Below are positions 1 to 6,000 of a DNA stretch of 7,108 nt, piece after piece. This stretch comes from an uncultured Eggerthellaceae bacterium (GTDB lineage: Bacteria > Actinomycetota > Coriobacteriia > Coriobacteriales > Eggerthellaceae), in NCBI GenBank assembly GCA_934645125.1, contig CAKUDT010000067.1:1-7108 (forward strand). The letters are read 5' to 3'. Each line of letters starts with the position of its first letter. Within the stretch, counting starts at the first letter, position 1. Below the pieces are notes generated by a model. That model searched no databases, was not told the DNA's origin, and saw nothing but the letters and a program-made list of their open reading frames with translations. The translations under genes and the position numbers were made by a program.

Positions 1-256
1 AGGATTTATCCACGCCCACCACGCAGGCGCCCTGCTTTCCCAGCACACACGGAAAGAATCCAGGACCGCAGCCGATATCCAAAATAGTCATTCGAGAAAG
101 TTCCTGCAGGTCGCAACCAGCAAGCTGCGCAATAAGGGATACCCACTTTTGCGCACGACCGTCGGTAAGTTCGCCGTTTACGTACAAATCGTAATCGGCG
201 GCACCCGTCTCCCAAGAAAGGACCTCACGATTCCTCACCGTTGCAATTCCCGTCAT
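1..256 (-). CDS. Class I SAM-dependent methyltransferase, N-terminal part (runs off the window)
   Basis: The first 85 residues of a protein read from 256 down to the window edge; the 3' end is missing. Residues 58-66 read ILDIGCGPG, the glycine-rich motif I that binds S-adenosylmethionine in Rossmann-fold methyltransferases. The strand after it ends in VVGVD (Asp83), the position of the acidic residue that contacts the SAM ribose in this fold. An upstream segment with W15 and the ADYD stretch (20-23) resembles the N-terminal helix of small Methyltransf_11/25-type enzymes. The ATG at 256-254 is preceded by GAAAGGG about six bases upstream, which supports this start. The methyl acceptor cannot be told from this piece: the substrate-specific part lies outside the window. 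It is separated from the upstream gene rhaD by a terminator, so it is probably its own transcription unit. Confidence 0.85.
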   Translation of the reverse strand, partial: MTGIATVRNREVLSWETGAADYDLYVNGELTDGRAQKWVSLIAQLAGCDLQELSRMTILDIGCGPGFFPCVLGKQGACVVGVDKS

Positions 257-306
257 ATCGAACCCTTTCGAATATTACATTCGCTCTATTCGTGTGAAAC
301 TAGGAA

Positions 307-312
307 AGTATA
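307..312 (-). promoter_or_regulatory. Possible -10 element for the methyltransferase gene
   Basis: On the minus strand the hexamer TATACT lies about 50 bases upstream of the ATG at 256, a suitable distance. No convincing -35 box is present at 16-18 bp: the best T-rich match (TTGTGT, + strand 333-338) would need a 20-bp spacer. The hexamer sits in the palindrome AGTATACT, so it also reads as a -10 on the + strand, where no gene follows. Confidence 0.3.
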
Positions 313-382
313 CTACACAAACGTTATTCGTAACACAAGAAAAAGAAACGTATGCGTTACGATGCCAACGGCGAAGTTCATT

Positions 383-398
383 TGTTGTCAAATTACCC
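383..398 (+). repeat. 16-bp direct repeat, copy 1 (TGTTGTCAAATTACCC)
   Basis: Identical to 504-519. This copy lies in a larger imperfect inverted repeat (382-414): the left arm TTGTTGTCAAA faces TTTGTCAACAA across an 11-base centre, with one mismatched position in each arm. Both copies are also preceded by GGCGAA at 6-12 bases. On the minus strand each copy contains TTGACA, the -35 consensus, but no matching -10 follows at the right distance. Confidence 0.6.
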
Positions 399-435
399 CA
401 CCTTTTGTCAACAAACGCAGGCAACAATGCGACGC

Positions 436-468
436 AAAAAGCCCCACCGATGCAGCATCGATGGGGCT
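436..468 (-). terminator. Rho-independent terminator of rhaD
   Basis: A 13-bp stem (440-452 with 456-468, one C/A mismatch) has a 3-base loop. On the minus strand it is followed directly by TTTTT (+ strand 436-440). It lies about 100 bases past the rhaD stop and ends that transcript. The + strand lacks a T-run after the stem, so it works in one direction only. Confidence 0.85.
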
Positions 469-503
469 CATGAGGATCTTCCAGCAATTCGTTCGAGGCG
501 AAA

Positions 504-519
504 TGTTGTCAAATTACCC
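504..519 (+). repeat. 16-bp direct repeat, copy 2 (TGTTGTCAAATTACCC)
   Basis: Exact copy of 383-398, 121 bases away, on the other side of the rhaD terminator. As in copy 1, an opposing GTCAACA (526-532) follows a short centre, so the unit again starts with TG and ends with CA as TGTTGTC...GTCAACA. Its function is unknown: a paired protein-binding site or the ends of a small mobile element are both possible. Confidence 0.6.
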
Positions 520-568
520 GGTAGCGTCAACAGCGAACAGCGAAACCAGAGGGAAAGAGAAGGCGCGC

Positions 569-1384
569 TTAATCCAAATATCCTGGATGCAGGGTGAGAC
601 CCATATGATTGGCAAGCTGGCGCATTTGATCATCGGTAATCGTGTTCAAGCGTGGAAGATGCGCGATCTTCATATAAATCTCTGCCGCCTTCTCAACGGT
701 CTCTATCAGGCCAAACGCCTCATCAAGCGAAGCTCCCACACCGTAGATGCCATGCTGCGCCCACACGGTCAAGCGCGTTTCTTTCATGGTTTCCGCCGTT
801 GCGCGACCAATTTCGTTCGTGCCGCACAGCATCCACGGCAGCACGCTCACGCCATCGGGAAACACCATGACGCATTCCGTGCACATCTGCCACAGCGTGT
901 GCGTGAAAGAACGTTCGTCCAGTTCATGAACGTATGTCATAGCAAGAATATTCGCAGGATGGCAATGCATAACCACGCGATTGCCCTTGCACACGGAAAG
1001 TCGCGCAGCATGACTCATCAGATGAGCGGGAAGCTCCGAAGTAAATGTTCCCCCATCGGAAAAGCCCCACAGAAGCTCGGCGATATCCCCGCATTGGCCA
1101 ATACGAATAAGTCCCAAATTGCATGCGGGATCATATTGCACGTTCTTGAAATACTTGCCCGTTCCCGTGACCAGGAAATACTTGCCCGCAAGCGAAGGCT
1201 CGCAAAACCCGATAGGAAGCTCACGCAGCACGTTGTTCGTATCAACATAAGGCGCAACTTCGTCCTGATCAAGAAGCAGCGAAATATTGCCACCGTTGCG
1301 TTCATCCCAACCATGGGCGTACATATTCGTTGCAGTGCGCACCATTTCCATCAAAAACGGTGCTTCAAGCATTGCGTCTTGCAT
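569..1384 (-). CDS. rhaD: Rhamnulose-1-phosphate aldolase
   Basis: A 271-residue class II aldolase; E. coli RhaD has 274. It splits L-rhamnulose 1-phosphate into dihydroxyacetone phosphate and L-lactaldehyde, the last step specific to L-rhamnose breakdown in the cytoplasm. Family landmarks are in the expected order: GWDERNGGN (25-33), the phosphate-binding region TGTGKYF (73-79), SELPAH with the catalytic Glu117, VMHCH with zinc ligands His140 and His142, ECVMVFPDGV (170-179), and the third zinc ligand His211 in AQHG. All catalytic residues are present, so it should be active. The ATG at 1384 follows GGAGC about seven bases upstream. The gene stands alone between two terminators: no isomerase (rhaA), kinase (rhaB) or regulator is next to it here. 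Activity on a related sugar phosphate is possible, but the match to RhaD over FucA is clear. Confidence 0.95.
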   Translation of the reverse strand: MQDAMLEAPFLMEMVRTATNMYAHGWDERNGGNISLLLDQDEVAPYVDTNNVLRELPIGFCEPSLAGKYFLVTGTGKYFKNVQYDPACNLGLIRIGQCGDIAELLWGFSDGGTFTSELPAHLMSHAARLSVCKGNRVVMHCHPANILAMTYVHELDERSFTHTLWQMCTECVMVFPDGVSVLPWMLCGTNEIGRATAETMKETRLTVWAQHGIYGVGASLDEAFGLIETVEKAAEIYMKIAHLPRLNTITDDQMRQLANHMGLTLHPGYLD

Positions 1385-1392
1385 GATCGCTC

Positions 1393-1425
1393 CTATCGTT
1401 TGCCGCGGCTATCGTTACGCTATCG
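1393..1425 (+). repeat. Three CTATCG repeats in the rhaD upstream region
   Basis: CTATCGTT occurs at 1393-1400 and 1409-1416, and CTATCG again at 1420-1425, all inside the 60-base gap between the rpmB terminator and the rhaD start. The spacings are 16 and 11 bases. The position suits an operator for a rhaD regulator, but no clear promoter could be assigned, so this is a weak call. Confidence 0.3.
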
Positions 1426-1444
1426 CCAAAATCTTCCCATACGC

Positions 1445-1466
1445 AAAAAACCCGCCGAAGCGGGCT
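1445..1466 (-). terminator. Rho-independent terminator of rpmB
   Basis: On the minus strand the stem CCCGC / GCGGG closes a TTCG tetraloop (1451-1464) and is followed by TTTTTT (+ strand 1445-1450). It begins about 30 bases after the rpmB stop and separates it from rhaD. CTTTT on the other side suggests it may also work weakly on the + strand. Confidence 0.9.
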
Positions 1467-1495
1467 TTTACATGCGTTAATTCGCAGTTTCGCAA

Positions 1496-1684
1496 TTAAG
1501 CGCGAACGACTTTACCAGCCTTCAGGCACTTAGTGCAGATGTTGGCCTTGCGAACGCGGCCGTTATCATTGATGGTAACCTTCTGCACATTGGGGCGGAA
1601 CATGCGGTTGGTAACGCGATGAGAGTGGCTGATGCTGCGACCAGCAACAGGAGCCTTACCGCAAACTTCGCAAACCTTCGACAT
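1496..1684 (-). CDS. rpmB: 50S ribosomal protein L28
   Basis: A 62-residue basic protein of the large ribosomal subunit with the typical L28 sequence: an SKVCEVCGK start, SHSHRVTNR in the middle (19-27) and F-R-P-N-V (29-33). It has four cysteines in two CxxC pairs (Cys5/Cys8 and Cys50/Cys53), so it is the zinc-binding 'C+' form. I chose the ATG at 1684 over the in-frame start 15 bases upstream because GGAG lies nine bases before it and because family members begin with MSKVC or similar. It is monocistronic: it has its own promoter (1739-1768) and a strong terminator before rhaD. Confidence 0.97.
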   Translation of the reverse strand: MSKVCEVCGKAPVAGRSISHSHRVTNRMFRPNVQKVTINDNGRVRKANICTKCLKAGKVVRA

Positions 1685-1738
1685 TTCTATCAACTCCAAG
1701 TTCTATTACAAACAAAATCTAAATAAAACAGCCTTGGT

Positions 1739-1768
1739 ACTATACCACAGTAACACCTAACTGCACAA
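1739..1768 (-). promoter_or_regulatory. Promoter of rpmB
   Basis: On the minus strand TTGTGC (-35, + strand 1763-1768) is followed after 18 bp by TATAGT (-10, 1739-1744). A TG dinucleotide one base before the -10 makes it an extended -10 promoter. The expected leader is about 45-50 bases. Confidence 0.65.
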
Positions 1769-1843
1769 GGAAAATTTAATGAGAATCTTTCTTCCCTGGA
1801 CAATTCATCGAAGTTCGTCGACTGTCTGGATCCTCTGGCCGAT

Positions 1844-2055
1844 TCAGCTGCTATTCCATAGAGCTTTGAACGTCGGGGGCAGGCGAATGTTCTTGATTTC
1901 GGTGCGCAGAGTAGCGCCGAAATCAATGCGTGCACGGGAGACATTGATGGTGGCGGGATCATATGCTGTGCTCACATCCCCGCGAGAGACGTGAACTGAT
2001 AGAACGTATTATTCGGCGATTCGACCTTAGCTGTGGTGAACGAATAGTGTTTTGC
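1844..2055 (-). pseudogene. Remnant of an unrecognised gene, frameshifted, with no start codon
   Basis: Two minus-strand segments join into one protein-like stretch if one G is added to the GGGG run at 1978-1981. The first segment (2055-1981) reads through KVESPNNTFYQFTSLA. The second (1978-1847) reads through DVSTAYDPATINVSRARID and ends near LPPTFKALWNSS before TGA. As sequenced, the first segment runs into TGA at 1974-1972. Upstream of 2055 the frame is blocked by three stops in quick succession and there is no start codon, so only a C-terminal piece survives. After the TGA at 1846 the frame stays open for 12 codons to another TGA at 1807. Codon choice resembles that of the GC-rich neighbours, which argues for a former gene. 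I do not recognise the family. A sequencing error in the G run would repair the frameshift but not the missing start. Confidence 0.45.
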
Positions 2056-2082
2056 TTAATTAGCCTACGCGTGAAACGCCTT

Positions 2083-2928
2083 TTAGGGAAACACCACGCC
2101 CTCTATTCCATAGAAATCTATTATTTTATTAGTGGGCACCACCCTTATTAAACCGTCCTTGTTTGTAAGACGCTTATCGGATAGGTTGCCTTTGGCACGG
2201 CTTAAAATTAAAACATCCTTAGCTTGCTCAGCGCTGTGCGTTTCCAGCAGAAATGGAATATCATCTTTTCCAAGCGCGGGCGACGGACCGTTGAATTCGG
2301 CATCAATCACAACGGATCGATTATATTTCCTCGAATAAAGACCGTCCGCCACCTTTGTCAAATCCAAAATGCCCTCAAGACAGCTGAGCATAAACGCAGG
2401 GATATCAGACAACGACCCAACGAAGTCTAACCACAAATCTCGCAAAACCGTATCCAAGTCAGCAGACGTCTGAAGATAGAAATTGATGGGAGATTCCGGT
2501 TTAGCTTCTTTTTGACCAAGCATGTAATATCTATGGTCATTCATGCAAAATGTTCCATGCGCTAGTGCATTTCTAATTCTGCGCCAAAATGAGAAGAACA
2601 ACGATTCATTGCCCCTCCTAACAACGATATGCAAACTATCGTTGCATTTACTATCGTTGGTAAACTGCTCGATAGCTTGGCTGCAATCCTCTGAATTATT
2701 ATAAAGGCACACCTCCGACACACGGAGGGCATCTTTTAGCCTCAACGCAACATAAGCATCGGAATCATTGCTTGCAAACCAAGTGCCGTCAAACAAATCG
2801 GATCGCTGAAGGTACGCTTGATTCGTTACGTTATGCCATAAAAGCCGCGCCATCGATTGCGTATTAAAGGCAGTGTCTATTAGGCCATCCCGCATTAACG
2901 GCAGCAGCACATCCTGTAAATACGTCAT
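2083..2928 (-). CDS. HEPN-like protein with an RX4H motif (possible ribonuclease of a defence or toxin system)
   Basis: A 281-residue soluble protein with no signal peptide or membrane segment. Near the middle, FWRRIRNALAHGTF carries R119-N120-x3-H124, the RX4H signature of HEPN domains. In many HEPN proteins (toxins, abortive-infection and CRISPR-associated RNases) it forms the RNase active site at a dimer interface. The string resembles the pEK499-p136-like HEPN group, but I infer this from the motif only. The C-terminal 100 residues have no domain I recognise. I start it at the ATG at 2928 because GGAGGAG sits right before it; in-frame starts 15 and 24 bases upstream lack such a site. Base composition is visibly AT-richer than in the neighbouring genes and codon use is less biased, suggesting transfer. 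No antitoxin-sized partner is adjacent; only a gene remnant follows. The motif call is firmer than the function. Confidence 0.6.
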   Translation of the reverse strand: MTYLQDVLLPLMRDGLIDTAFNTQSMARLLWHNVTNQAYLQRSDLFDGTWFASNDSDAYVALRLKDALRVSEVCLYNNSEDCSQAIEQFTNDSKCNDSLHIVVRRGNESLFFSFWRRIRNALAHGTFCMNDHRYYMLGQKEAKPESPINFYLQTSADLDTVLRDLWLDFVGSLSDIPAFMLSCLEGILDLTKVADGLYSRKYNRSVVIDAEFNGPSPALGKDDIPFLLETHSAEQAKDVLILSRAKGNLSDKRLTNKDGLIRVVPTNKIIDFYGIEGVVFP

Positions 2929-2969
2929 GACTCCTCCAATCATAAAGCACAAAGCTAGAACTTACGCGC

Positions 2970-2995
2970 AAAAGCCATCGTTTACGCTGATGGCT
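2970..2995 (-). terminator. Second, weaker terminator-like hairpin after the surface-protein gene
   Basis: The 7-bp stem AGCCATC / GATGGCT (2973-2979 with 2989-2995) is followed by TTTT on the minus strand. It lies between the strong terminator at 3024-3056 and the HEPN gene, where it would catch read-through. Confidence 0.5.
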
Positions 2996-3014
2996 ATCAA
3001 ACCAAACCTAGCCC

Positions 3015-3056
3015 TAAAAACTCGATGCGCCACCACCAGAAAGGCGGCAGCGCATC
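3015..3056 (-). terminator. Rho-independent terminator of the large surface-protein gene
   Basis: On the minus strand a 14-bp stem (3043-3056 with 3024-3037, including G-T wobbles) closes a TTTCT loop and is followed by GAGTTTTT (+ strand 3016-3023). It starts about 20 bases past the stop codon at 3075. Confidence 0.8.
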
Positions 3057-3074
3057 GGTCTTGTGCATCAGCTG

Positions 3075-6000
3075 TTAATCGATATCCCATCCGTGCAACG
3101 CTACGTACTGGACGCGGAAGGCATCGGAGGCGTCCAGCTCGCCATCGGGCGAACCTGCGGTGCCGGTCACATCGGCCGCAGCGCGATACGCCCTGTAACC
3201 GGGCAAATCGGAATAATCGCCCTTGCCTATGGCGATGTCGTAGGCAATCTGTGCGTCCACGATGTTGACCGCGCCGTTGCCGTTCACGTCGCCCAGGTGC
3301 GTGCCGCAATCGGAGCAGACCCTGCCCTGGAAATGGTGGCCGGCGGCGGGAATGGCCTCGTGCTCGCAAGCAAGGGCGGTCAGGTTCCCGTTATCGGCGA
3401 CGAACGAGGCAACGCACAGCATATCGCCGTTGTCGAAGCAGGTCGCCTGGGTTCCGACTTGCTTCTCCACCTTGCAGGATGCCGTCACAACGTGCGACGG
3501 GTCCTTCGCGCAGGTCCAGGTGGCCATAGCCGAGCCCATGTCGTCGGCGAACGCTATGACGGGCTCGCCGAACGAGTGACCCGTGGCAGGCGCTGCCTGG
3601 ACGGTCTTCGAGGCCGTGCCCTGCGGCATGCCCTCCGCGGCCGCGGTGGCCGTGTAGCGCACGAGCTGCGCAGTGCAGCAGGACGCCTCGGACACGAACT
3701 CGGAGGCAACCGCGCAATCCGCGACCTTCACGTGCGAAACGTTGCTGGAGCACGTCCAGATCGCCGTGGCGGAAGCGCCGTCCTCGGAGAACAGGATGAC
3801 GGGCGCGCCCCACGCATGCGGCTTCTTCGAGCCGGCAGCGACGCGCGTGTCGGTCGCGCCGCACCCGCGTGCGCATGCGGCGGTCTCGGTGCCGTCGTGC
3901 TCGCAGGTGGCGTCTCCGTTGGAGACGTAGCCCGTGAACTCGTGGCCCAGCGCGTCGATGTCCGCCACGACCTTGGTAGCGCTGCCGGCGGGCAGGTTCT
4001 CGCTGCCGCCGTCGGCGAAGGCGGTGTAGGTGGTCTCGCCCTTGTCGGTGCACGTGGCGAGCTTTGTCACGCGCGCGCTCACTGCGCACTCGGCGATCAC
4101 CTTGACCGAGGCGTTTTCCCTGCTCGTCCACGTTGCCGTGGCGGTCTTGCCGTCGGCTGCGAACACGATCTCAGGGGCGCCGTACGTGCTTCCCGTGGCG
4201 GGGATGTCAGCGAGCGTCTTCGTTGCCGTGCCGCCGGCCAGGCCGCGCTCCTTGTCGGCCGGCGCCGTTGCCGTGTACGTGGTCTCGCCCGGCGTTGCGG
4301 CCGTGGCGGGCTTCGCCACGCGGGATACCACGGCGCAATCTGCGACCTCCACGTGCGAGGGGTCGTTTGCGCAGGTCCATGTCGCGGTGGCGGATCTGCC
4401 GTTTGCGGCGAACTCGATGATGGGCGCTCCGTACGCGTGTCCCGTTGCGGGGATGTCCGCGATATTCTTAGTAGCAACGCCCTTGGTCAGGCCGCGCTCC
4501 TCGTCGGCCGCGGCGACGGCGGTGTAGGTCGTCACGCCGTTTGCGGTGCAGGTAGCCGCGCGCGTGGTCTCGGATGACACCGAACAGGGCTCGCTTACAA
4601 CGTGGCTCGCGTCGCGCAGGCACCTCCAGGTTGCCGTGGCCGATTTCCCATCGGGCGCGAACGAGATTTCCGGGGCGCCGAAGACATGCCCCTTGGCGGG
4701 AATGTCTGCAATTGTTTTTGTTCCCGTTGCGGCGGGCCAGCCATCGGCGGCGGCAACGTCAACGGAGTACTCCGTCGTGCCCGCCGCATCGCACGTTGCG
4801 GTCGCAGCCACACGCGACGTGCTTTGTACGGTCAGCTCTTTTTTGTGCGAGGCGTCCCTGCCGCACGTCCATACGATAGTGGCCGTGTTGCCGTCATCCG
4901 AGAACGTCACCGTGGGAGCGCTGCAATCATGTCCCAGCGCGGGCACCTCCGTGCGCGGCGTTATCTCCTGCCCGCACACCGAGCAGTGGCTGTCGGCGCT
5001 GAAGCCGGGCTCGGTGCACGTCGCCTCGGTCGCGGCGTCCTGGACGACGACGTGGCCCTTCGCCGGAACCGTCTCCTGGGCGACAAGGATCTCGCCGCAG
5101 CGGGAGCAGTGGAAGCCGCCCGTCAAGCCGGGCTCGGTGCATGTTGCGTCAACTGCGTCGTCGGCCACGGGGTCGTGTCCGCCCAAAGACGCAACGACCT
5201 CTTGCGCAACAAGGACCTGCCCGCATACCGAGCAGTGGCTGCCCTCGGTCAGGCCAGTCTCGGTGCAAGTGGGGGCGACGGCCTTGTCGACGACCGCGGT
5301 GTGCCCTGTCATGGGGATCTTCTTCTGGGCGACGAACACCTTGCCGCACATGGCGCAATGCATGCCCTGCGTCAGGCCGTCGGCCACGCACGTCGCCTCG
5401 ACGGCGGGGTCGGTGACATAGACGTGCCCCGGAGCCAGCTCGACGAAATCGTGGAAGAATTCGCGGCCGCAGACGGTGCACTTGTGGATAACCTCGGAAG
5501 TGCCGCCTTTCTCGCAAACGTCCTCGTCGGCGATGATGACGATATTGTGGTCGCCGGGACGGCAGCTTGCCGTGAAGTAGCCCGGCGCGCCCGGGGCGTC
5601 GATGCTGGCGCGCTGCTTGTCCCTGTAGTCGCTGTCATACGCGGTCCCCGACCCGCCCACGAGGCGATAGCAGTCGTAGAACATGTAGCCGGACGACGCC
5701 ACGGCGGAAACGTCGAAGCCGTCCGATGCGTATACAGTCGAAAGCGACCGGCAGCCGCCGAACATGTAGTACATGCTGGTCACCTTGGAGGTGTCGAAGG
5801 ACGACAGGTCGAGCTCCGCCAGCGACGAGCAGCCGTAGAACATGTATTCCATGTACATCACGGCCGAGGTGTCGAAGGAGGACAGGTCGAGGGACGTGAG
5901 ATTGTAGCAGCTTTTGAACATGGCGGTCATGTCCGTCACGGCCGAGGTGTTGAAGGAGGACAGGTCGAGGGACGCAAGCGACGAGCAGCCGGAGAACGCG

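Larger units (their letters stand above)
257..568. other. Intergenic region between rhaD and the methyltransferase gene
   Basis: This spacer of about 310 bases holds the rhaD terminator (436-468), two copies of a 16-bp repeat flanking that terminator (383-398 and 504-519), and the putative promoter and leader of the methyltransferase gene. Short open frames cross it on both strands, but none has a ribosome binding site together with recognisable protein character, so I regard it as non-coding. Confidence 0.6.

Noticed and set aside
383..532. CRISPR array from the two 16-bp repeats
   Set aside because: Only two copies with a 105-base gap containing a terminator; there is no regular repeat-spacer pattern and no cas gene.
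1148..1189. Direct repeat GAAATACTTGCCCG inside rhaD
   Set aside because: It encodes the two GKYF stretches of the conserved RhaD sequence (68-70 and 76-79 region). It is a coding coincidence, not a mobile or regulatory repeat.
149..1480. 443-codon + strand open frame
   Set aside because: It lies antisense to rhaD and runs through the rhaD terminator and the spacer. It has no RBS and no family features, while RhaD is unmistakable on the minus strand.
1690..1994. Small open frames on both strands between rpmB and the HEPN gene
   Set aside because: They overlap the rpmB promoter, lack ribosome binding sites, and their products look random. Only the frameshifted remnant at 1844-2055 has protein character.
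2935..2945. TATGAT as a -10 box for the HEPN gene
   Set aside because: It overlaps the ribosome binding site, so a transcript starting from it would lack the site; there is also no -35 at a proper distance.
3063..4577. Long + strand open frame (504 codons) opposite the surface gene
   Set aside because: Biased GC-rich codons on the minus strand keep the opposite frame open. Its product is Arg/Gly/Val-rich without domains, and the minus-strand frame has clear DUF285, CxxC and dockerin features.
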